From JAMXLO01 sp041487355 (GTDB taxonomy: Bacteria; Pseudomonadota; Alphaproteobacteria; Acetobacterales; Acetobacteraceae): DNA of 6,514 bases. The DNA lies in assembly GCA_041487355.1 (NCBI GenBank), contig JBGPND010000258.1, positions 1 through 6,514 on the forward strand, written 5' to 3'. The position numbers and the translations under genes are program-made. Below the pieces are notes generated by a model that was not told the DNA's origin, did no database searches, and saw only the letters and a program-made list of their open reading frames with translations. Below are positions 1 to 5,940 of this stretch, piece after piece; the first letter of the stretch is position 1, and each line of letters begins with the position of its first letter.

Positions 1-67
1 CGTCGATGACCTGGCCGTCGCGGGCGGGGTCGCGGCTCTCCGGAAACAGGAAGTTGCTGAACTTCAA
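1..67 (-). CDS. Luciferase-like (LLM class) flavin-dependent monooxygenase, N-terminal fragment running off the window
   Basis: The minus strand from 67 to 1 encodes 22 codons reading (M)KFSNFLFPESRDPARDGQ then VID before the window edge cuts the gene. The opening K-F-x-N-F-L-F-P-E-S-R-D-P followed by a V-I-D segment matches, from memory, the first beta strand of bacterial luciferase-like monooxygenases (TIM barrel, FMNH2-dependent oxygenation). The start is TTG: the same frame has a TAG only three codons upstream (plus positions 77-79) and no ATG or GTG lies between. AGGAG at 74-78 sits 6 nt before the TTG. The gene is divergent from the plus-strand operon. Only the N-terminus is visible, so family membership is probable but the substrate cannot be inferred. 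Confidence 0.68.
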   Translation of the reverse strand, partial: MKFSNFLFPESRDPARDGQVID

Positions 68-248
68 GCGGTGCTCCTATGAACGGCCGGGACGCCTTGG
101 CTGCCACTCTCACATAGCTGAACCGACATGCCGCGTCACCCAGCCGGCCTGCGAGCCTTTCCAATGTCCTGACCTCATGGTACAGGCCAACCCAATATGG
201 CGCCACTGTCCGGTGCTGGAATGTCCGACCTGATCCCGGGGGAACATC
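68..248. promoter_or_regulatory. Divergent intergenic region, presumed promoters for both directions
   Basis: This 181-bp stretch separates a minus-strand gene from a plus-strand operon, so it should carry promoters facing both ways. On the plus strand a weak sigma70-like pair can be proposed: CTGACC at 169-174 and CAATAT at 193-198 with an 18-nt spacer, 51 nt before the first ATG. Neither box is close to consensus. No clear operator palindrome or riboswitch-like structure was seen. The plus-strand ORF starting at 6 that crosses this stretch has no protein-like character. Confidence 0.3.
74..78 (-). promoter_or_regulatory. Ribosome binding site that fixes a TTG start
   Basis: Minus-strand AGGAG lies 6 nt upstream of TTG at 67-65. 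Its T-A-G neighbour (minus strand, plus positions 77-79) is an in-frame stop, so translation of the flavin monooxygenase cannot begin further upstream. TTG is the only standard bacterial start left before the conserved N-terminal motif. Confidence 0.65.
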
Positions 249-1208
249 ATGGCCATCATTGTCGGCAGCGGCGAGTATCGCTACGAGCAGATCGACAACT
301 GGGCAAAGGTGCCGCCCGGCTGGTCGTTGCGCGAAGTCGGCGCGGTGGGAGTCGACAGGCAGGACAATGTCTACGTGTTCAACCGCGGCGAACATCCGAT
401 GATGGTGTTCGACCGCGAGGGAAATTTCCTGCGCGCCTGGGGCGAGGGCTTGTTCCCCCGTGCGCACGGGTTGCACATGGCGCCCGACGACACCGTGTTT
501 CTGACCGATGATGGTGACCATTCGGTGCGCAAGTGCACGCTTGACGGCAAGGTGCTGCTGACGCTCGGCACGCCCGGCAAGCCGGCGCCGTTCATGAGCG
601 GCCAGCCGTTCCATCGCTGCACGCACACGGCGTTGTCGCCGAAGGGCGAGATCTACGTGTCGGACGGCTACGGCAATGCGCGCGTCCACAAGTATTCGCC
701 TGACGGGAAGTTGCTGATGTCGTGGGGCGAATCCGGCACCGAGCCGGGCCAGTTCAACCTGGTGCACAACATCTCCTGCGATCCCGATGGCTGGGTCTAT
801 GTCGCCGATCGCGAGAACCATCGCATCCAGGTGTTCGATGGCAACGGCCGCTATGAGACGCAGTTCAACAATCTGCACCGTCCGTGCGGCATCTTCATGC
901 CGTACTGCACCTGCCCGATCTGCTACGTCGGCGAACTCGGCCCCGCGACGCGAACCAACCGCAACTACCCGAATCTCGGGCCGCGTCTGTCGATCATCGA
1001 CAACAAGGGCAATCTGCTGGCGCGCATCGGCGGACAGCATCCGGGCACCGGACCCACCGACTATATCGGTCCGCACGGGCTCTGTGTGGATTCGCGCGGC
1101 GACATCTATATCGGCGAGGTTTCCCGGACATTGTGGCCGCAGTACTGGGCGGACCAGCCGGTGCCGGACGACGTGCGTTGCCTGCGCAAACTTCGGAAAA
1201 TCAGTTGA
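249..1208 (+). CDS. NHL-repeat six-bladed beta-propeller protein (often annotated peptidyl-alpha-hydroxyglycine alpha-amidating lyase-like)
   Basis: A 319-residue protein with repeated NHL/propeller units of the form hydrophobic-x-x-D-x-x-G-x-V/I-Y-V ... V-x-x-F/Y-x-x-D-G. Blades are visible near residues 32-65 (DNVYVFNRG), 72-107, 125-160 (GEIYVSDGYGNARVHKYSPDG), 170-205 (GWVYVADRENHRIQVFDGNG), 210-262 and 275-300 (GPHGLCVDSRGDIYIGEVS). There is no signal peptide, so it is probably cytoplasmic. The fold is shared with the lyase domain of peptidylglycine amidating enzyme, but bacterial members of this length have no established reaction and that product name should not be read as function. 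Start ATG is preceded by GGGGGA at 238-243. It is the first gene of the plus-strand run, 15 nt before the aldolase. A cysteine cluster (C213, C220, C222, C225) is unusual. Confidence 0.85.
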   Translation: MAIIVGSGEYRYEQIDNWAKVPPGWSLREVGAVGVDRQDNVYVFNRGEHPMMVFDREGNFLRAWGEGLFPRAHGLHMAPDDTVFLTDDGDHSVRKCTLDGKVLLTLGTPGKPAPFMSGQPFHRCTHTALSPKGEIYVSDGYGNARVHKYSPDGKLLMSWGESGTEPGQFNLVHNISCDPDGWVYVADRENHRIQVFDGNGRYETQFNNLHRPCGIFMPYCTCPICYVGELGPATRTNRNYPNLGPRLSIIDNKGNLLARIGGQHPGTGPTDYIGPHGLCVDSRGDIYIGEVSRTLWPQYWADQPVPDDVRCLRKLRKIS

Positions 1209-1223
1209 GCCTGGAGTTCCGCC

Positions 1224-2288
1224 ATGTCGTATGAGCCGAAGCGGTTCGACTTCTCCATTCCCGTCCGCGTCAACCTTTCCTCGGACACGCAGACCAAGCC
1301 GACGCGCGCCATGAAGGAGGCGATGATGGAGGCCGAGGTGGGCGACGAGCAGATGGGCTCGGACCCCACCATCTGGGCGCTGTGCGATCGCACCGCGGCG
1401 CTGCTCGGCAAGGAGGCGGCGGTGTTCCTGCCCTCCGGCACGATGTGCAACCAGGTGGCGATAGCGACGCATTGCAAGCCGGGTGAGGAAATCCTCGCGC
1501 ACGAATCCTCGCACATCCTGTCCAGCGAAGGCGGCGCGCCGGCGGCGATCGCGGGTGCGCTGATCAAGGGCCTGACCGGCGAGCGAGGGCAGTTCGCTGT
1601 CGACGCGCTTGAGGAGGCGATCCGGCCGGTGTCGCGCTACTCGCCGACGCAGCGTCTGGTGGAGGTGGAGCAGACGGCGAACCGCGGTGGCGGCGCGTGC
1701 TGGAGTGTCGAGGCACTGCACGCGGTGGCCAAAGCAGCGCATGCGCATGGCCTGTCCACCCACATGGATGGCGCGCGGCTGATGAATGCCGCGGTGGCGC
1801 TCGGCGTGCCGGCATCCGACCTCACCGAAGGCTACGATTCGGTGTGGCTTGATTTCACCAAGGGCCTGGCCGCGCCTTTGGGCGCCGTGCTGGCCGGATC
1901 GCGCGAGTTCATCGGCCAGGCCTGGCGCTGGAAGCAGCGTCTCGGCGGATCGATGCGTCAGGGTGGCATCTGCGCCGCGGCCTGTCTCTATGCGCTGGAC
2001 CACAACATCGACCGCCTCGCCGAGGACCATGCCAACGCAAAGTCGCTGGCGCGCGGCATGGCACAGATTCCTGGCATCACTGTGGAGATGCCGGAGACCA
2101 ACCTGGTGTTCTTTGACACGCAGGGCACCGGCATGACAGCGGATGCGTTCGCCGGCAAGTTACGCCAGGAAGGCGTGCTGGTATCCACCTCGGGCAAGTA
2201 CCGCGCGCGCGCCTGCCTGCACCTCGACGTGGCCGCAACACAGGTGGACGCGGCGCTGTCGGTGATGAAACAGGTGGTCAACGCCTGA
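1224..2288 (+). CDS. ltaE: Threonine aldolase family PLP-dependent enzyme (low-specificity L-threonine aldolase type)
   Basis: A 354-residue fold-type I PLP enzyme. It opens with the family signature NLSSDTQTKPT (usual form DLRSDTVTxPT), followed by EVGDEQMGSDPT and KEAAVFLPSGTMCNQVA. HMDGARL places the pyridine-binding Asp at D182. DFTKGLAAPLG gives the Schiff-base lysine K213. GGSMRQGG is the conserved stretch downstream, and H97 is the likely ring-stacking histidine. Length matches the family (about 330-360). Members cleave threonine, allo-threonine or related beta-hydroxy amino acids to glycine plus an aldehyde, and some act on phenylserine or other 3-hydroxy amino acids, so the real substrate is open and orthology to E. 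coli LtaE is not shown. GGAG at 1213-1216 supports the ATG. The gene ends 2 nt before the permease start, which suggests coupled expression with transport. Confidence 0.9.
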   Translation: MSYEPKRFDFSIPVRVNLSSDTQTKPTRAMKEAMMEAEVGDEQMGSDPTIWALCDRTAALLGKEAAVFLPSGTMCNQVAIATHCKPGEEILAHESSHILSSEGGAPAAIAGALIKGLTGERGQFAVDALEEAIRPVSRYSPTQRLVEVEQTANRGGGACWSVEALHAVAKAAHAHGLSTHMDGARLMNAAVALGVPASDLTEGYDSVWLDFTKGLAAPLGAVLAGSREFIGQAWRWKQRLGGSMRQGGICAAACLYALDHNIDRLAEDHANAKSLARGMAQIPGITVEMPETNLVFFDTQGTGMTADAFAGKLRQEGVLVSTSGKYRARACLHLDVAATQVDAALSVMKQVVNA

Positions 2289-2290
2289 CA

Positions 2291-3991
2291 GTGGGCCGCG
2301 GGCGTGCAGTCGTCGCGCTGCTGCTGGCCATCACCAGCCTGCTGATCATCCTGCCGGTCGCCGTGCTTGCCATCGGCTCCTTCCTGTCGGAGCCGCCGCG
2401 CGCCTTGCACTTCGCGCTCGCCGGCCTGACGCTCAACAACTATATCGGCGTGCTGGCTTCGCCGGGTTTCTGGGGATTGCTCGGCACCACGGTCGCGCTC
2501 GCGATCATCGGCACGATCGGCGCCGTGGTGATCGGGGTGGCGCTCGCATGGCTCGCGGTGCGCACCGACGTGCCGGGACGAAGCGTGCTGGAAGCAGTCG
2601 CGATCACGCCAATGTTCATTCCGCCGCTGGTGGGGGCCTTTGCATGGGATATCCTGGCCTCGCCGAAGAGCGGGATCATCAACATCCTTGCCCGCCCGCT
2701 CGGCGTCGCTCAGGTGGTGAATGTCTACTCGCTTGCCGGCATCGGCTTCGTGTTCGCGATCTACTACTGCCCCTATGTGTTCCTGTTCGTCGCGGCGGCA
2801 TTGCGCAACATGGACGCGGTACTGGAGGAGGCGGCACGCATGGTGGGTGCCGGTCGCCTGCGCACCATCGTCGACATCACCGTGCCACTGATCCTGCCCG
2901 CGCTCTGGTCCGCCGGACTGCTGGTGTTCGTGCTGCTGATGGAGATCTTCGCCATCCCAGCGGTGCTCGCCGAACCGGGCGGCATCCATGTGCTGTCGGT
3001 GCGGATCTGGGAACTGGTGGGATTCACGCCACCCAAGGTGAACGAGGCATCGGCCCTCGGCGTGCTGTTGCTGCTGATCACCGTCACCCTTGTGCTGCTG
3101 CAGAATCGCGTGCTGGCGCGGCGTAGTTTCGTCACCGTGGCGGGCAAGGGACAGCGCCGTGAACCGATCCGGCTGGGCGTCTGGCGTTGGCCGCTCTGCG
3201 CGCTGGGCTTTGCCTATCTGCTGGTCGCGGTGGTGCTACCGTTCCTGGCGCTGCTGCTGATCGCGCTGCGCCGCAACCTGTTCTTCGCCAACGTGAAGGC
3301 GCTGTTCAATCCGGCACAATTCTCCTTCGCGCAGTTCGGTGTGGCGCTGGGCGATCCGGTGGTGCGGCTTTCGCTGACCAACTCGCTGCTGGTGTCGCTC
3401 GGCACGATCGTGTTGGGCTGCACGCTGTATTTCGCCGTCGCGTACACCGTGCACCGCACGCGCCTGCCAGGACGGCGGACGCTCGATGTCATTACCATCA
3501 TGCCGGTCGCGATCCCGGGCCTGATCATCGGCCTTGGCTATCTGTGGTCGTGGATCACGCTGCCGGTCGGGCTGTACGGCACTGTATGGATCATCATCCT
3601 TGCCTATATCTCGCAGTTCTCGCCGCAGGGCATGCGGGCGATCTCGGCGTCGCTGGTGCAGATTCACCCGGAGCTGGAGGAATGCTCGCGCCTGTGCGGC
3701 GCCGGCATGCTGCGGACGCTGTGGCGCGTGGTGGTTCCGCTGGCGTGGCCCGGCGTGCTGGCGGCCATGATTTTGCTGCTGGTTCTGTCGTTCCGCGAGT
3801 TCGCGACGGCGCTGTTCCTCTACACCTCGGCGACGCAGGTGTTCTCGTTGACGATGTTCGACGTGTGGGAACGCGGTTCGACCAACCTGGTGGCAGCGAT
3901 GGCGCTGATCCAGGCAGGCCTGCTGCTGGTGATCGTGCTGGTGGGCCAGCGCCTCTCCCGTGGCGTATCGGTCACGTCTGGGGCATCGTAA
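2291..3991 (+). CDS. ABC transporter permease, fused double-domain Fe3+/FbpB type
   Basis: A 566-residue inner-membrane protein with about twelve hydrophobic segments and two binding-protein-dependent transport permease domains in tandem, as in FbpB/SfuB/AfuB proteins (about 500-580 residues). Each domain carries a cytoplasmic EAA loop for ATPase docking: EEAARMVGAGRLRTIVDITV from E179 and EECSRLCGAGMLRTLWRVVV from E463, each followed by proline-containing VP-L-x-x-P. The family imports Fe3+, but homologues with the same build import phosphonates, polyamine-like or other organic ligands. The start is GTG, only 2 nt after the aldolase stop. AGGTGG at 2272-2277 is a weak, distant SD, so translational coupling is likely. 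The periplasmic partner is probably the protein at 4792-5841. No ATPase gene is in this window. Confidence 0.92.
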   Translation: MGRGRAVVALLLAITSLLIILPVAVLAIGSFLSEPPRALHFALAGLTLNNYIGVLASPGFWGLLGTTVALAIIGTIGAVVIGVALAWLAVRTDVPGRSVLEAVAITPMFIPPLVGAFAWDILASPKSGIINILARPLGVAQVVNVYSLAGIGFVFAIYYCPYVFLFVAAALRNMDAVLEEAARMVGAGRLRTIVDITVPLILPALWSAGLLVFVLLMEIFAIPAVLAEPGGIHVLSVRIWELVGFTPPKVNEASALGVLLLLITVTLVLLQNRVLARRSFVTVAGKGQRREPIRLGVWRWPLCALGFAYLLVAVVLPFLALLLIALRRNLFFANVKALFNPAQFSFAQFGVALGDPVVRLSLTNSLLVSLGTIVLGCTLYFAVAYTVHRTRLPGRRTLDVITIMPVAIPGLIIGLGYLWSWITLPVGLYGTVWIIILAYISQFSPQGMRAISASLVQIHPELEECSRLCGAGMLRTLWRVVVPLAWPGVLAAMILLLVLSFREFATALFLYTSATQVFSLTMFDVWERGSTNLVAAMALIQAGLLLVIVLVGQRLSRGVSVTSGAS

Positions 3992-4013
3992 CGCCGACCG
4001 CCAGGAGGAGCCG

Positions 4014-4169
4014 ATGGATAGCGCCGCCACGGCCTCGAATTCCGCCCATGCCATCGCCGACGATCCGGTGGCGACGCTGCGACGCACATCGTTTTCCCCC
4101 ACGGTGCGCGCCGATCTCGAGGCCGGGCTGATCTCGGAGAAGGTGGCGCGGGAGATGTACGGGCTATGA
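4014..4169 (+). CDS. Small 51-residue ORF ending like hydantoinase B (HyuB); likely remnant of hyuB
   Basis: ATG 4014 has a strong Shine-Dalgarno (AGGAGG at 4003-4008, 5 nt spacing) and follows the permease by 22 nt. The same frame can be opened from 3960 inside the permease, but the SD favours 4014. The C-terminal part SPTVRADLEAGLISEKVARE ending in MYGL resembles the usual tail of hydantoinase B/N-methylhydantoinase beta subunits (D-P-x-x-V-x-x-D-V-x-x-G-x-V-S-x-E-x-A-R-E-x-Y-G-V). The upstream DDPVATLRR could be a worn HyuB N-terminal DPVTLxVLR motif, which would make this a two-ended remnant of a roughly 550-residue protein. Both comparisons are from memory. The good SD means it may still be translated. 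The alternative is an unrelated small protein. The TGA overlaps an ATG (ATGA) that opens only repeat-derived sequence. Confidence 0.5.
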   Translation: MDSAATASNSAHAIADDPVATLRRTSFSPTVRADLEAGLISEKVAREMYGL

Positions 4170-4213
4170 ACCGGCCGCATCATTGTTCCCCCATCGTTCC
4201 CGGTTCCCATATC

Positions 4214-4294
4214 GTCATTCCCGCGAAAGCGGGAACCCAGGCGGTTTCAAGGCTGCTGCGGCGCGCTCTGGGTCCCCGCTTTCGCGGGGATGAC
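4214..4294. repeat. 81-bp inverted-repeat element, dispersed 'GTCATTCCCGCGAAAGCGGG' type
   Basis: Left arm 4214-4240 and right arm 4268-4294 are 27-nt inverted copies matching at 25 of 27 positions, with a 27-nt spacer. Each arm also contains its own small hairpin: CCCGC-GAAA-GCGGG on the left and CCCCGC-TTTC-GCGGGG on the right. Arms of this sequence are a well-known dispersed extragenic palindrome in many proteobacterial genomes, often read in error as the peptide 'VIPAKAGTQ ... RFRGDD'. It lies between the small ORF and the hyuA remnant. Transcribed, it would form a strong stem and could act as a partial terminator or mRNA stabiliser after the permease transcript. The T-run at 4313-4319 lies too far downstream for a standard intrinsic terminator. 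Confidence 0.88.
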
Positions 4295-4391
4295 AACCTA
4301 CTGGGTCCGTCGCTTTTTTCGTTTCATACACTCTTCCGCGGGGTGACGTTGATGTGCTGCTGTTCAGCAAGATGATATCGGGCAAGGTTGC

Positions 4392-4776
4392 ATGACACGC
4401 TATCTCGCCGGCGCCGATGTCGGCGGCACGTTCACCGACATCGTGCTGTACGATCGACAGGCCCGCACGCTCACGCTGAACAAGCTGCTGACCACGCCAG
4501 ACGATCCGCGCCGCGCCATCGTCGAGGGCCTGGCGGCGCTGCACGAGCGCGCCGAACTGGTCGTGCACGGCACCACGTTGGTGACCAATGCGCTGATCGA
4601 GCGGCGTGGCGTGACGGTGGGGCTGATCACCACCGAAGGCTATCGCGACGTGCTGGAGATCGGCTCCGAGCTGCGCTACGACTCGTTCGACCTGCACTGG
4701 AACGCCCGACGCCGCTGGTCCCCGAGCCAGCGTGACGGTTGATGCATTCGGCAATCTGATCATGCGCCTGCGATAA
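4392..4776 (+). pseudogene. hyuA: Collapsed hydantoinase/oxoprolinase subunit A (hyuA) with large internal deletion and frameshifts
   Basis: Intact HyuA is about 690 residues and forms the ATP-dependent hydantoinase/5-oxoprolinase type enzyme with HyuB. Here the N-terminus is clear: GADVGGTFTDIVLYD (residues 7-21, ASKHA phosphate loop), VVHGTTLVTNALIERRG (57-73) and GLITTEGYRDVLEIG (77-91). After residue 102 the frame breaks. A single C appears missing near 4697, since shifting frame there restores LERPTPLVP, a typical continuation. From about 4732 a third frame reads VTVDAFGNLIMRLR and stops at TAA 4774-4776. That matches the typical HyuA C-terminus (V-D-x-x-G-N-L). So about 110 N-terminal and 14 C-terminal codons remain, and the catalytic middle is gone. 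Without frame changes the ORF ends at 4742 (116 codons). The SD is weak (AAGG 4384-4387). The product cannot be functional. Confidence 0.82.
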
Positions 4777-4791
4777 GGGAAGGAAACACAC

Positions 4792-5841
4792 ATGACATCT
4801 CGCGTTCTCGCGCTGTCGGCGCTGTTGGCGTGCCTGGTCGGCGCGACAGGCGCGCAGGCACAGTCGCCCGCCGTCGGTGGCGAGACGATTGCCACGCCGG
4901 AGCTGGTGAAGGCGGCCTGCGACGAGGGCGCCGTCACCTACTACACGGCGCAGAGCGACGATGATGAGCGTGCCATCGCCAAACCGTTCCAGCAGCATTT
5001 TCCTTGCGTGTCCGTCTCGGTGATCAGCGCGGTGACCGGGCGGCTGTTCGAACGGATCGAGACGGAGTTCCAGGCCGGCAAGGTAGCCGGCGACATCGCC
5101 ATCCTGACCGACGAGTCGCTGGTGCAGCGGCTGATCGACACCAAGCGTGTTCGCCCGTGGAACCCACCCGAGGCGGCGCAGTACCCGGACAGTGGCAAGC
5201 TGGACGGCTGGTGGTATGCGGCGTCGGGCTCGATCATGATCCCGATCTACAACACCGATGCAATCGGCAAGCAGGATGCACCGAAGACGTGGCAGGACCT
5301 GCTCGATCCGAAGTGGCAGGGCAAGCTCGCAACCTCGCCGATCACCATCGGCGGCACCGCCTGGGCGGCATACGACTTCCTGAAGGAGAAGTTTGGCCGC
5401 GAGTATCTGGTGAAGTTTGCCGCGCAGCAGCCGAAACTACTGCCAGCGTACAATCAGGTCGTCCTTGCGGTAGCACGCGGCGAGCAGGCTGTCGGCATCG
5501 TCTCCCAGCTCAACGAATATCCGTTGCGGGTCGCGCAGGGCGCGCCGATCGCACCGGTCTATCCGCCGGAAGGCAGCGCGTACACCAACTATCCGATGAT
5601 GTTGCTGGCCAACTCGCCGCATCCGCATGCGGCCGAGCTGTTTGCCAACTGGTATCTGTCGAAGGAAGGCCAGGCAACTTTGGTGAAGCAGCGCGGCGCC
5701 TATTCGGTGCGCGCGGATGTTGCGCCGGCGGTGGGCAATCCGCCGCTGGCGCAACTGCATCCCTGGAGCCCAGGCCGCGTCTCCGCGCAAGTGCACGACG
5801 CGCTGGTGGCCGAGGTCAGTCAGATCCTCGGCTCGCGCTGA
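4792..5841 (+). CDS. Periplasmic ABC transporter substrate-binding protein, Fe3+-type family (COG1840-like)
   Basis: A 349-residue protein with a Sec signal peptide: R4, hydrophobic core at 5-19, and AQA before Q24 as the likely signal peptidase I site. C14 does not fit a lipobox well. The mature part has the family layout: VTYYTAQSDDDERAIAKPFQ (strand 1), DIAILTDE, YNTDAIGKQDAPKTWQDLLD, PKWQGKLA, ARGEQAVGI and a C-terminal LFANWYLSKEGQ segment. It captures a ligand for a permease of the type at 2291-3991. Iron-binding FbpA uses adjacent tyrosines (NNYYW); the matching place here seems to be QLNEYP (Y243), with only one Tyr, so the ligand may be organic rather than ferric. AAGGA at 4780-4784 is a good SD 7 nt before ATG. 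It is intact, unlike the genes on either side. Confidence 0.88.
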   Translation: MTSRVLALSALLACLVGATGAQAQSPAVGGETIATPELVKAACDEGAVTYYTAQSDDDERAIAKPFQQHFPCVSVSVISAVTGRLFERIETEFQAGKVAGDIAILTDESLVQRLIDTKRVRPWNPPEAAQYPDSGKLDGWWYAASGSIMIPIYNTDAIGKQDAPKTWQDLLDPKWQGKLATSPITIGGTAWAAYDFLKEKFGREYLVKFAAQQPKLLPAYNQVVLAVARGEQAVGIVSQLNEYPLRVAQGAPIAPVYPPEGSAYTNYPMMLLANSPHPHAAELFANWYLSKEGQATLVKQRGAYSVRADVAPAVGNPPLAQLHPWSPGRVSAQVHDALVAEVSQILGSR

Positions 5842-5940
5842 GCGCGTCGCGCGCCAGGATCAGCGTGTCGGGAACTGTATTGTGAAGCCGCGAGGCGCTA
5901 CGCTGGACGCTTGGCGGCCAACCAGCGGGAGGGTCGGGCG

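Noticed and set aside
1988..2989. Long minus-strand ORF of 333 codons opposite the aldolase and permease
   Set aside because: It is rich in H, Q, R, E and D with no hydrophobic core or motif, as expected for the complement of GC-rich aldolase and membrane-protein codons. Both opposite genes are clearly real.
3236..4210. Minus-strand ORF of 324 codons opposite the permease
   Set aside because: Same low-complexity charged composition (repeated RHHQRRQ-like runs) and no plausible domain. It is a shadow of the second permease domain.
4166..4375. Plus-strand ORF of 69 codons starting in an ATGA overlap with the small ORF
   Set aside because: Its body (VIPAKAGTQ ... RFRGDD) is the well-known translation of the inverted-repeat element, not a protein.
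4215..4937. Minus-strand ORF of 240 codons across the hyuA remnant and the binding-protein start
   Set aside because: It reads through the repeat and runs opposite two recognisable coding regions, with no family character.
5842..5854. Possible terminator hairpin GCGCG-TCG-CGCGC just after the binding-protein stop
   Set aside because: Short stem with no following T-run; such GC palindromes are frequent by chance in GC-rich DNA.
5004..5885. Plus-strand ORF of 293 codons overlapping the binding protein
   Set aside because: It lies out of frame inside the intact binding-protein gene. It is Arg/Gly/Ala-rich with no motif, a typical GC-rich shadow.
5880..5904. Possible promoter TTGTGA / TACGCT before the CoA transferase
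   Set aside because: The spacer is only 13 nt and the second box is far from consensus, so it is not credible as a sigma70 promoter.
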